A stretch of DNA of 64,000 bases, taken from positions 61,380,001-61,444,000 of the forward strand of contig CM114272.1 in NCBI GenBank assembly GCA_050084515.1. The letters are read 5' to 3'. The DNA is from Blasia pusilla (lineage: Eukaryota; Marchantiophyta; Marchantiopsida; Blasiales). A program made the position numbers and the translations under genes. Numbering within the stretch: position 1 is the first letter of the stretch; every line of letters begins with the position of its first letter. Shown piece after piece: positions 43,901 through 53,560 of the stretch. The notes beneath the pieces were generated by a model, which saw only the letters and a list, made by a program, of their open reading frames with translations, was not told the origin of the DNA and did no database searches.

Positions 43901-44655
43901 TGTCAAACAAGTCTTAGGCTTCTTCTCTCCTCTAAAACGTGTTGGATTCCTACTACGTGTCGGATTGCCATGTTGGTGTTTCCAAGGACGGAGCACATAT
44001 TGATATTGGATGGGTGTCACCTTGCAGAGCGTACAAGATATATTGCCAAGGAAGGCGGTGGGACTCAAATCAAGTTACATAGGACCGTTATGGTGTACCA
44101 GGGGGGAGCCAAGGCTTTCAAATTCGCCAATATTTTTGATCCATGTCTACAATCGGCCAGAGGAGCCACTTGTATCCCATGAAGTTCCTTTTGTACAGGA
44201 ACCTAGGAGAGTTAGGAGTAAATTTGTAGATGATGAGGCTGAAAAAATCATAAACTAGATCAAATATAATAAAGGACAAGATTTTTTCAAACGATAATGA
44301 TGTTTGTAAAAGTTTGCTGCATATTTTTTTTGGACTTGTCGATTGTGTTCGTCTAGCTACTCATAATGTTTATTTTGCAACTCCTCTGATTCCGACGGGT
44401 TGCAACTTTTCACTTTTTCACCACTGCAAGTTTTTAACCATTTCCAAGCAAGCTGTCGGATTCCGACAAGTTGGCTGCTCGAGTGATCGGACTCTTTCCC
44501 TATGAGACCAACTTCTGAGGCATTATGGCGGGCTTCTTCACTTTTGGCTCGTTCCCCTATTATCGTCAAACCAGTCGTAGGCTTCTTTTCTTCTCTAAGA
44601 CGTGCTGGATTCCTACTACTTGTCAGATTGCCATTTCGGATTCCCAACCAGTTGG
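43585..44655. repeat. Tandem duplication of about 670 bp in the 3' part of the rightward gene
   Basis: 43585-43970 and 44256-44650 are collinear: TAGATCAAAT, AAAGGACAAGATTTTT, AACGAT(A/G)ATG, the palindromes, ATCGGACTCTTTCCCT, GGCGGGCTTCTTCAC, GGATTCCTACTAC. In each unit the same two palindromes lie at the same place, one of them altered in the second unit (44378-44402). Confidence 0.8.
43970..44258 (+). pseudogene. Rightward gene, probable late exon
   Basis: Two overlapping frames. The first (43970-44182) reads RTRYIAKEGGGTQIKLHRTV, then MVYQGGAKAFKFANIF. The second (to 44258) reads EEPLVSHEVPFVQEPRRVRS, KFVDDEAEKIIN and stop. The best reading switches frame near 44140. 'HRTVMVYQGG' resembles the 'E..Lvg.kG' part of DPPW-type methyltransferases, which fits the previous exon. 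Low certainty. Confidence 0.4.
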
Positions 44656-44734
44656 ATCTTCATGGGTGCAGGATGGAATGGAATCACTTCTCAAAATGTT
44701 TCCTTTGTTATGGTGATCTTTCTTGCAAGGGGTG

Positions 44735-44765
44735 CAAGCCATCTGATTCGGACGGGTTGCTAGAG
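44735..44765. repeat. Last palindrome copy toward the right end
   Basis: GCCATCTGATTCGGACGGGTTGC, a decayed copy. No further copies are seen to the right, within the remaining 1 kb of the element or beyond. Confidence 0.5.
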
Positions 44766-44926
44766 TTGCATTTTGTAAAATTATGACGGATTGGGAGGGG
44801 TGCAGCTTCTCGGTTTCTCATATTTAGGATCTTTATGAAGGGACATCAGTTCCTCTTTACTCCAGATAACTAACAATCTTTTGGTTTAATTATCTTCTCT
44901 TGTGTTCATATTTCACAATAGATGGT

Positions 44927-45562
44927 CTTTATTTGAACCTTTCATTGAGATAAGATTGCTACTTCTGGTCAAATTATTTGCCAATAGTCCTCCAACAAAA
45001 ATAGCCCTAGGCACTGCTTACTATAGATTGAGATAGGTAATGTGAAGAAACTTAGGCTCACATGGAGAGTGATGGAAAAATGTTTTTAGTGGTCTTATGA
45101 TGTCTAAAGCATCCGGATGAGGTCTCATGACACATTAACACTTCAGAGACACTTGGGAATGGGGGAAGCTCAACAATTCTCATTTTGGTATTGTGTTGCC
45201 AATGGTTTTCCATAAGGTATGATGAGTATTGATGCCTTCTGCAAGAAGAGTCAACAATCATTTACATGCATTTCCTTGTGCTTTTCTTTTGCAAGAAGAT
45301 ATGTCAATCCATAATGTCAACCAAATATTCCGAGAAGATAAACCTTGAAAAGTACCGCAATCTGTTGAGACCATCATTACAGCCTTTATTTGAACCTTTC
45401 ATTGAGATGAGATTGCTACTTGTGGTCAAATTATTTGCCAATGGTCCTCCAACAAAAATACCCCTAGGCACAGCTTACTGTAGATGGAGACAAGCAATGT
45501 GAAGAAACTTAGGCTCACATGGAGAGTAATGGAAAAGTATTTGTACTGGTCTTATGATGTCT
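44927..45562. repeat. Tandem duplication (units about 180 bp, 460 bp apart) near the right end
   Basis: 44927-45110 and 45389-45562 both read CTTTATTTGAACCTTTCATTGAG, CAAATTATTTGCCAATRGTCC, AGAAACTTAGGCTCACATGGAGA, CTTATGATGTCTA. In the second unit a frame (45266-45502) reads EKYRNLLRPSLQPLFEPFIE, MRLLLVVKLFANGPP, and may be the last coding segment of the rightward gene. Confidence 0.7.
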
Positions 45563-45699
45563 ACTTTTTTTTCCGCCCCCTGGAAAAAGGAGATTTCTAT
45601 AGGCCCGAATGTGGACCACTACCTACTCTCTTCTAAAGATTTCATGAATTTGAAAGCAAACAAAAAATTCAAATATGTCAAAAAGTTTTGAAGAGAGGA

Positions 45700-45792
45700 G
45701 GCGGATTTGGCCCCTTTTTTTTTAAGAAAGACTCTCCTCTCTTCCTCTCTTCCTCTCCTCTCTTCCTCGCTCCTGCCAGAATACCAGCCCCC
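45700..45792 (-). repeat. Right terminal inverted repeat of the Mutator-like element
   Basis: Read inward on the minus strand: GGGGGCTGGTATTC, then GGCAGGAGCGAGG and a GA-rich tract matching the left end. Directly outside lies the second copy of TCATCAAGG (45793-45801). Confidence 0.65.
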
Positions 45793-45801
45793 TCATCAAG
45801 G
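45793..45801. repeat. 9-bp target-site duplication, right copy
   Basis: TCATCAAGG, identical to 18425-18433. In the copia frame it encodes the same residues (A)LM at both sides. Confidence 0.9.
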
Positions 45802-46385
45802 CCATGTTGACGAGATGTGCGGAAGCTCTATTATGCTCCTCTAGTCTCTTGGATCTCCTTAGATATGTAACAACTTCATCAGTTCCTGGTGGATCCTTAC
45901 CATCCAAGAGCTGCTTTATCCACTTAGGGTATGACAACAGTAGTGGAAGAGCAGGCTGCTCTTTGTAATCATCACCACAATTTTCTTCTTGATGATCTGG
46001 TGTAATCATTGGTGGTGTACTCTAGTGGATTATTTCTTCGTTTGATGATAATGTGGATGGACCACTGATATCCACCACTTGACAAGGCTATTATTGGAAC
46101 AGCACATCACGACTCACAAGCATCTTCTTTGCCTCATGACACTATAGGCGATAAGCTTTAGACTCATCATTGTATCCCATAAAGATACACTCCCTGCTAG
46201 TGGACTCTAGCTTGGTCCTGGATGCCTCAAGAATATGTACAAAGCACTCACTACCAAAAGTCCTGAAATGTTGGACTGATGGTACCTTACGTGAGTATGA
46301 TTGATGAGGAGTCATGCCTTATACTGTCTTGGTAGCACTTCTATTTAGAATGGAAACGACAATATTAAAAACTTCAACCCAAAAT
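45793..46385 (-). pseudogene. copia integrase C-terminus and linker to RT
   Basis: Minus strand: KHYSRKVP- and GYDDESKAYRL-like integrase C-terminal sequence (46320-46130), then LLLSYPKWIKQLLDGKDPP, RRSKRLEEHNRASAHL and VNMALM at the insertion point. The polyprotein continues at 18433 with …TQVLKVEEPSC. Confidence 0.8.
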
Positions 46386-46387
46386 CC

Positions 46388-46901
46388 TTATGTCAAACCT
46401 TTTGCTTTCATCATACATCTTGCCACATCCACCACTGTATGATTTCGACGCTCAACAACTCCATTTTGTTGTAGTGTATGTGCTATGGTTAACTGTCGCT
46501 TGACTCCATGCTCCCCCAAATATTTTTTTGAATTCGGTTGATGAGAATTCTCCTCCTCAATCGGTGCGAAGCTTTTGTACCTTCTTTCCTGTCTCATTCT
46601 CAACCAGCTTGTGCCATACTTTAAATTTTCCAAAAGCACTTGCCATATCACGAAGGAAATATACCCACATCTTCCTCCTATAATTGTCGACAACTAAAAG
46701 GAAGTAGGAAGAACCATCTAATGCCACTGTTCTCATTTTACCATAGAGGTCACCATGAATCAGCTCTAGAGGAGTCTTTGCTCTATTTCTGGACTCTTGT
46801 GGAAATGGTTGTCGGTGTTGCTTGCCCATCATACAAGCTTCACATGTATCCGACACTCTAGAAATTGTTGGTAAATCAACAACCATGCCATATTTATGCA
46901 T
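46388..46901 (-). pseudogene. copia integrase
   Basis: CEACMMGKQHRQPFP (zinc region end), LELIHGDLYGKMRTVALDGS (first catalytic Asp), YFLLVVDNYRRKMWVYFLRD (second), then, after a frameshift near 46560, GVKRQLTIAHTLQQNGVVER (motif with catalytic Glu) and RCMMKAKGL. Classic Ty1/copia order. Confidence 0.9.
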
Positions 46902-46943
46902 CTGACATAGTAAGGGAAAGCTTAGGTGACCAAATATTTCATG

Positions 46944-48272
46944 TCACAACTTACTGCTACTAAGATCTGTACCTACACTTCTCGTGAAAGCATACAACTC
47001 GTAGATATTTCCACGTCGTATACCTTCTCCCACTACCTTCCCATTGGCATCATCAATGACTACTCCAGTTTTCTTGAAACGAACTTTTAGGTCAAGATCA
47101 CATAATACTGCTACTGAAATCAAATTTCGCTTCAACTCTGGTACGTACAGTACATCAATTAATTTCTCTTCATCTCCTTTTTGTGAGATTAAAAAAATTG
47201 TGCCTTTCCCTTCTACAAGGCACTTTGCATTATTCCCAAAAATAACAACGATGGGCTCCTGAAGAGGCTGTAAGGAGCTATACCAATCCTTATGATTCGT
47301 CATATTCCTAGATGCTCCACTATCGAGCACCCATGCATCTTCACTCTTTGACTTAGTGGAATGTTCTGCCTGTGTGCAAAACTCTTTGATTGCTACCCAA
47401 GCATCTATTTCATGTTCTCCTAGTTCTACAGAATTTCCATACTTCTTCTTTGGTCTTAAACAACCATTCTTCTCATCATGACTCCTCTTTCTACAATCTT
47501 TGATAAGATGACCTAGCTTACCACAATAAAAGCATTTGAAGGCTTTTCTTGGAAATTTCTTCTTGACATTTGAATTGTAATCCTGATTTCTACCTCTCTG
47601 TACATTGGCAGTAAATGCTGCATCACTTCCCTTTCTTGCTTTGAAGCCCATTTCCTCTTCTACCAACATTGCACTAAATTGTTCAAAAGTAAGCGGCGTA
47701 CGTCTTACTTGATTATTCAATGCAGTGACCAAACTGTCATACCTTGGAGGCAAAATCCTTATGTATCGACGTGCCAAATCTTCACTACACTTTGAAATTC
47801 CTACGGACGCCATCTAATCTTGAAGATTCTTGATCCTGGTAAAAAATTGCTCCGCGCTTTCTCCTTCTGAAAATTTCTCAGACGTAAGCTGATTCTCCAA
47901 ATTTCTGAATCCGAGTCTCATTCCTCGTTTCATACTAATTCTTCAGAATATTCCATGCCTCAACAATAGTGGTTGTATGTTGAATGAGAGTCATGACAGA
48001 ATCAGTTACATTCGTGACAATCGCATATAGAGCATCAGCGTTTCTGCATTTCCATGCCAGCAATACAACACAATCGATATCCCCAGATGAAGATGAACAT
48101 GCATAACTCAAAGTAGCTTGTGGATTCGAATCGACCCCTGTGGTTGTCTCCCAAATCTCAAATGATTGAGGACAATTCTCATTTTGAACTTCCACAATGT
48201 ATAGTTAGACCCATCTCACTTCCCTTCACCCAACGGAGGAGGGCGTGCACGAAGTGACGAAGAAGTAGCCAT
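46944..48272 (-). pseudogene. copia gag and protease
   Basis: Starts at ATG 48272 (MATSSSLRARPPP, then a stop, DGSNYTLWKFKMRIV). The UBN2-type gag body is broken by frameshifts near 47940 and 47820. LARRYIRILPPRYDSLVTAL follows, then a zinc knuckle CFYCGKLGHLIKDC (about 47530). The protease active site is in WVLDSGASRNMTNHKDWY (47340), followed by ELKRNLISVAVLCDLDLKVRF. Confidence 0.9.
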
Positions 48273-48326
48273 CTCTCAAGATTTTCTGCAAACACGCTAG
48301 ATCGCCAGATACAAAATACTGGAAAA

Positions 48327-48344
48327 CCAACTGCTTTGATACCA
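48327..48344 (-). promoter_or_regulatory. copia primer-binding site
   Basis: Minus strand TGGTATCAAAGCAGTTGG directly follows the LTR end (…CTCACA). TGGTATCA is the usual initiator-Met tRNA complement of plant copia elements. Confidence 0.85.
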
Positions 48345-48557
48345 TGTGAGAAAATAGAAAGTGACGAAATCACTAGAATCTTTACAAAACTTAGAGATAC
48401 AAAGTGGCCTAGTGCGTCCGTGCGCTCACTAAGAGCTTTGATGGAACCTGAACATGGAGATAACTTGACATATGAGAATGCGCTACCACTGCGGCTCGAC
48501 TTTTTCACTACTCGAGAAACTAGGGTTTTTACCTATTTTTCTTCATTTCTATTAATA
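48345..48557 (-). repeat. copia 5' LTR, 3' part
   Basis: Matches 16414-16628 of the other LTR and breaks off at TTTCTATTAATA. The remaining 5' part of an LTR is found in the opposite orientation at 49301-49466. Confidence 0.85.
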
Positions 48558-49254
48558 GAAAAATATTAAGAGGCGGCCACAAGGGTTGATTCGAATGAGC
48601 ATCTGGGACACGGCCACATGGATCAATTTGAATCCACAAGCTACTTTGAGTTCTGCATGTTCATCTTTATCGGCATACTTCAACTTATCCCGATGTTGCG
48701 CAATCGCCAAGTTCTCGAACGCCATGGGCATCACTCTCCGAAATAACTCAGCCATCTGAGAACATGCTTGCATCCATACATCTGGGTCATCAAGGTCTAG
48801 CACCTCATCAACATCTCGACAAATGGCCGTAGGTAAATCTGGCTCTCGGCCATAAAGTAGCAAATATTGTGAAAAAACGCTAAGATGCTTGCCTGCTGAA
48901 TCTGTATCTCATTGCCAACCACGGCAATTGGAGGTCCCAATCTTCTAGGTGATCTCTCTGCAAGCCATACTTGCGTAAACCCCTCTTCACCGTCTGCACA
49001 ACTCTCTCCGCTAATCCATCCGCCTCGGAATGATCTCCCGAAGTCGTGCGATGGTCGATCAACGCCTGATCACACAAGGCTTGGAACTCACTGCGAAACT
49101 CGGCACCCTGGTCCATCAACACCTCAACTGGTGCGCCTTAATGACTAAGTACTCGATCTAGGAAGGCATATGATACTCCCTCACTCGCTTTGTCAAGCAA
49201 TGCAACCAACTCGATCCACTTCGAGAAGTGGATTCTCGAAGTGGATTCTCGAAG

Positions 49255-49302
49255 TTTGAGCACCATGAATCCACTTCGAGAAGTGGATTCATGGTGCTCA
49301 AA
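49255..49302. repeat. Perfect 23-bp-arm hairpin in the spacer
   Basis: 49255-49277 and 49280-49302 are exact reverse complements with a two-base loop (GA). Before it, TTCTCGAAGTGGA-type units repeat in tandem (49222-49254). Confidence 0.85.
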
Positions 49303-49466
49303 AAATTGGATTCTCAACATCCACTTCTTTGAGCACCATTAATCTGATCGGTCCCCTTGTATGAGGAGAAGCTTAGATTGATGGTTCCAACATAGACGTC
49401 GAAGGAGTCATAGTAATATGACGTAGGTGGTTTATGGAGTAGCGTTACTAGGATTTATCTAACCCT
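49301..49466 (+). repeat. copia LTR 5' part, inverted
   Basis: TTGGATTCTCAACATCCACTT… to …GGATTTATCTAACCC matches the complement of 16690-16850. Its orientation is opposite to the adjacent LTR piece at 48345-48557. Flipping about 48558-49466 would make the two LTR pieces nearly contiguous. Confidence 0.75.
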
Positions 49467-49503
49467 GTATTGCATCAAGGTGCGGGACTTTCATTCAATG
49501 CTT

Positions 49504-50420
49504 TGACTCCACAATCGCATCCATTACCGATCATAGGCTAAGGGTATAGATGGAGTTTGGATTTTGCAAGACCTTTGCCTTTGACGGAGCGTCACAGTCG
49601 TTATGTGTTGGTGATGGTCGAGTACTTCTCGAAGTGGATCGAGTTGGTTGCATTGCTTGACAAAGCGAGTGAGGGAGTATCATATGCCTTCCTAGATCGA
49701 GTACTCAGTCATTACGGCGCACCAGTTGAGGTGTTGATAGACCAGGGTGCCGAGTTTCGCGGTGAGTTCCAGGCCTTGTGTGATCACGCGTTGATCGACC
49801 ATCGCACGACTTCGGGAGATCATTCCGAGGCGGATGGATTAGCAGATTAGATGGAGAGAGTTGTGCAGACGATGAAGAGGGGTTTACGCAAGTATGGCTT
49901 GCAGAGAGGTCATCTAGAAGATTGGGACCTCCAATTGCCGTGGTTGGCAATGGGATACAGATTCAGCAGGCAAGCATCCTTAGCGTCTTTTTCACAATAC
50001 TTGCTACTTTATGGCCGAGAGCCATATTTACCTACGGCCATTTGTCGAGATGTTGATGAGGTGCTGGACCTTGATGACCCAGATGTATGGATGCGAGCAT
50101 GTTCTCAGAGAGCTGAGTTATTTCGGAGAGTGATGCCCATGGCGTTCGAGAACTTGGAAATTGCGCACCATCGGGATACGTTGAGGTATGCAACTATTTG
50201 GAGTGGTGGTTATCGACCAACTATCATGAGGTTTCATCAGGGAGATTATGTCTACTTGTAGCAGACGGCACCGACGACGTTGGATGTGATTGCAGGGAGC
50301 ACTATCCTGAGAGTACGTGACGTTTTGCCATTCAGTGTTCTTTTGCTGGAGGGACGCAATGGTATGGTATGGAAGGACCATGTGCGTAATTGTGCGCCAT
50401 GTCACCTTCCTAACATTGAC
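49504..50420 (+). pseudogene. gypsy 1 integrase core and C-terminal module
   Basis: ALTPQSHPLPIIG, a stop, then WSLDFARPLPLTERHSRYVL (first Asp), EYFSKWIELVALLDKAS, IDQGAEFRGEFQALC (second Asp), DHRTTSGDHSEADGLA (Glu region), a TAG (49848), RVVQTMKRGLRKYGLQ, and after a TAG at about 50260 the module LRVRDVLPFSVLLLEGRNGM, KDHVRNCAPCHLP. The PHD region seen in gypsy 2 is absent here, lost between near-duplicate GCTTAGCAATGATA/GCTTAGCAATAGCG sequences. Confidence 0.85.
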
Positions 50421-50496
50421 GGTACAGTTGATTCAAGCTTAGCAATGATACAGTTGATCCGAGCTTAGCAATAGCGATGTGTATGCGTACGACAAT

Positions 50497-51135
50497 TGTC
50501 ACGTCTCTTAGGATAGATCGGTGAGATCTAGTATAGCGCCTTTGTGAGTAGTGGAGGACAGGCTCAGTAGATCAAGGATGACCTACTGAGGCCCCGAGAA
50601 ACTTGAGAGAGCAAGTTTCCCCTTTGTTTCGGCTCATTTGGAGCCATATTGAGGAACTTATTATTTTAGGTAAGTACCATTTTTAGTATGTGATCGATTT
50701 TCTATTTTTGGTAAGTGTCCTTGATCTCCTACATTAGGTCAAGAGCCAAGGAGGTGACTTGGAAGCATAGGTTACTATGGAGAGAGCTTGGGAGAGGGGA
50801 GGGTATACCTCAAGGAGAGAGAGCTTGAGAACTCATTCTCTCTTTGTTGAACCTCTTGGCATAAGGCGACGGAGCTATGGTCCCTTGCCTTTTGAATGTA
50901 ACCCAAGCTTCTCATTAGGATAGTGGGTTTGGTTTGACATGAGAGAGAGTGCACACCTTTGAGAGCTATGGTGTGAGATGGTATAGAGAGAGATTGGATC
51001 TTACTTTATTGGAGATATTTTGATACTTCTTGTCTCGTTGTTTGGATATCATGAGTTAGCATGGGATCGTGCATGTTTGTGTGAGTGTTCGGTGACAGTG
51101 ATGTATGTTGTGTAGCGATGTGTATGTGCACAACA
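50497..51135 (+). repeat. gypsy 1 3' LTR
   Basis: Starts TGTCACGTCTC and ends GTGCACAACA (639 bp). It is preceded by GCGATGTGTATGCGTACGACAA, which resembles its own last 21 bases (GCGATGTGTATGTGCACAACA), the same design as gypsy 2. GGTATACCTCAAGG and GGGTTTGG blocks resemble the gypsy 2 LTR. Confidence 0.7.
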
Positions 51136-51149
51136 ATGCAAAATAAGAT

Positions 51150-53560
51150 GAAAAGGAGATCGAGGATGCCTACTGACCAAACCAAAAATCCATAGCCAAC
51201 TATGGCAATTATAAGTGCCAATCTTGTAAATGTCTCCACTACAAGCCATACTTACATAAACTCCTCTTAATCATCTCAACCACTCACTTTGCTAATAAAT
51301 CTACCTTAGGATGATCTTGAGAGATGATGCAATGATCAACCAAGGCATGATCACACAAGGCCTCAAAATTACGTCCCCTAATTAATCAACACCTTTGTTG
51401 GCATACCAAAATGGTTAATTACTAAATTAAGAAATGTATATGAAACCCCTTCACTCAACTTGTTCAATAACACTATGAGCTTGATCCACTTCAAGAAGTA
51501 CTCCACTCTGATTACCACAAACTGATTATATAGGTCAACCGACTAACGATAAGGATCCCACGAAATCTACATCCCACTTGTATCCCAAACTCGTAATAGG
51601 TAAAGGATGCTATTACGATATAGGAGCATTAAACAATGTTTGCATTTTGTCGCACACCACTACACGACTCACTAGTTTACGCAAGTCTATGTATATCCTT
51701 TCCACTAGTATTGCCTTTGGAGTAAGCTATATGTGTATTTTACTCAAAAATTATGCAACTCCTCATGGACATATCGCACCAACCATGATCTCTTGGATAG
51801 ATGGGGCATCACTTGTGCATGTTCGTCATCCCACCCTCGCAAGAGCTAAGTCCCCTCCCATCTAAATTTCATGGCTCATTGTAGAACTTAGTCCTAATCT
51901 CACACTTGCAATGCCCCTCACCACTCTTGCACATAAGTACTCCAAGACCACCACACCATAACGAGTAATGCGCAAACTTGCCATTTCCCCATTAGTCTCA
52001 AGGCCCAAGTACTCTTCAACAATCATACCACTTGCCATCGTAATCATCTCATCATCAAACTCAATAAGGCCATTGGGTATCACTTTGAAGCTCTCTCTAC
52101 ATCCAACTCCTCATGCCACCAAGCCCATATCTCATCTTGCTAACTCGTGCATGGGTTACTACTCAACTTGTCCATATTTTGGTATAGATGTCTTGGGTGA
52201 TGCACCAGTGGAAAATCATACTCTTGGAAGAACAATGCCCATTTAGCAAGGTTTTGTGTGAGTTTTTCTAACTTCCCTTATGAGTATTTGATGATAAGTG
52301 AAAAATGTGAACAAGGTATAAAAAAAAGTCTCACTTGGAATGTGCCACGCGCGTGCCCACACTACAAATAAGCACGCTCCCTAATATAAGTTGTACTTTG
52401 CCTCTAAATCGTTGCTCAAGTAGCTAGCATATGGCACTACAAACTCCTATCCCTCTTCATCTCGTTGGGTCAAAATTGAACTGCTCCAAGTCCTGGTGTG
52501 CTATAGTTAGTATGCAATTAGAATTGACATTCTCTAACAGGTCTCCTTAAATAAGTGATGATGCCAACCTATCCTTTGGTAGCTAAAAATCTTGATCTTG
52601 ATTATCCCCCCTCCACTACCACTCTTGTAAACAAAGTCAATGGTCTCTTTAGTGAACTTAATCCTTGTACATAACATTGGTTGTAGTTTGCCCATCCTAT
52701 GAATGTGCAACCTCAACTCACATATGTGGGGCATGGGATACGTGTGATTGCCTCAACTTAACCTTCGTCTATTGCACTCCCAAACCACATAGGTAAGTAC
52801 TATGATCCATATGCTCAATCTCCTTAAGTAGAACTTGCACTACCCTGAGTGGAACATGACACTATGGGCCCTCAACCTCTAAAAACCCACCTAAAGATAT
52901 CTCACGTGCTCCTCCATTCTCGCACTAAAGACCATGATGTTGTAAATATAGCACCAAACATAGTCAAGTCCTGCCAAAAATTGGTCCATTACTCTCTCAA
53001 TCTTAGCTTCCATACTCTTCAATCCAAATGGTTAGAACCACCATGAAGGGGATTGATTCCCATGAAGATCAATCCCCCAAAACTTTATCTTAAAATTATC
53101 ATCCATTTGAATTGGAAATTGACAATAGCCAACATGGAGGTCCAATGAATTGAATATCTAAGCGTTTCCAATCATATTAGAGATCTCCTAAAGAGTAGGA
53201 ATAGTGTACATGTTGGCCCTAGTGTGTCGGTTGATATGTTGGTAATCACCACACATCCTCCTATTCATCTAATTGCCTTAAGCATCCTTCTTGCCTAGTA
53301 TGATAGTCCAAGAGGTCTACTCCCCAAACAACTCCTCCACTAATCTCACCTCAAAAAAATCTTGGCTCCTATTATGAATAAGATCCTGCTCTATATCTAA
53401 ATACTTGAACATAGAGTAAAAAAAAAATGGAGTATCACCAACCAAATGAATCCATATGTTAGGGCTCTTCAACAGATCAAAGTCCTTTGTACTAAAACCA
53501 ACCTCAAATTTTTTTTAACTCTCGCACTTAATGCCTTTCTTCACTCCTAAGCTTGGGCCC
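51150..53560 (-). mobile_element. Decayed gypsy element, minus strand (integrase to RT)
   Basis: Minus-strand translation in broken frames resembles gypsy 1: integrase sequence at 51.17-51.5 kb, sequence like HEELRSF and RVRDRI near 51.8-52.0, RNase H-like parts near 52.2-52.5, RT-like FGLKSMEAKIERVMDQFLAG near 53.0 kb, LDLHVGYCQFPIQ near 53.12 kb, and KSPNIWIHLVGDTP near 53.45 kb. It is much more AT-rich than the other copies, as expected from long-term deamination of methylated cytosine. Confidence 0.75.

Larger units (their letters stand above)
18434..45792. mobile_element. 27.4-kb two-gene Mutator-like element carrying a nested gypsy element
   Basis: Bounded by the 9-bp duplication and by related inverted ends. 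The left end reads GAGGTGCGGTAAGAGG. The right end, reverse complemented, reads GGGGGCTGGTATTC, with a shared run of about 30 purines following in each. The leftward gene (27.8-20.9 kb, minus) is a MULE transposase with SWIM zinc finger. The rightward gene (29.37-45.5 kb, plus) has coiled-coil and possible methyltransferase-like parts. Its introns and intergenic space hold the palindrome family. The left side has a second copy of the element end (20476) with a gypsy fragment between, a 3-kb internal tandem duplication, and the 9.8-kb gypsy insertion at 29612-39433. Without those it would be about 12-13 kb. Confidence 0.85.
48673..50191. repeat. Inverted duplication of gypsy 1 integrase (arms about 560 bp)
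   Basis: 48673-49229 (minus orientation) and 49622-50191 (plus orientation) both encode FSKWIELVALLDKASEGVSY, LDRVLSHYGAP, DQGAEFR, TTSGDHSEADGLA, LLYGREP, AICRDVDEVLDLDDP and VMPMAFENL. Nucleotide identity is high by eye. The spacer of about 390 bp contains a perfect hairpin and a piece of copia LTR. Transcription through it would give long double-stranded RNA. Confidence 0.9.
49467..51135 (+). mobile_element. Ty3/gypsy element 1, right half (integrase and 3' LTR)
   Basis: Resumes the integrase broken at 16413, starting with sequence equivalent to the end of the zinc domain (…GTGCGGGA…), then the catalytic core, C-terminal module and LTR. About ten bases of integrase are missing between the halves, so the copia target duplication is not visible. 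Confidence 0.8.

Noticed and set aside
45560-45735. Possible small insertion with CCGCCCCCTGG and GGAGGCGGATTTGG ends
   Set aside because: The ends pair only over a few bases and no target duplication is visible. Not enough for a separate element.
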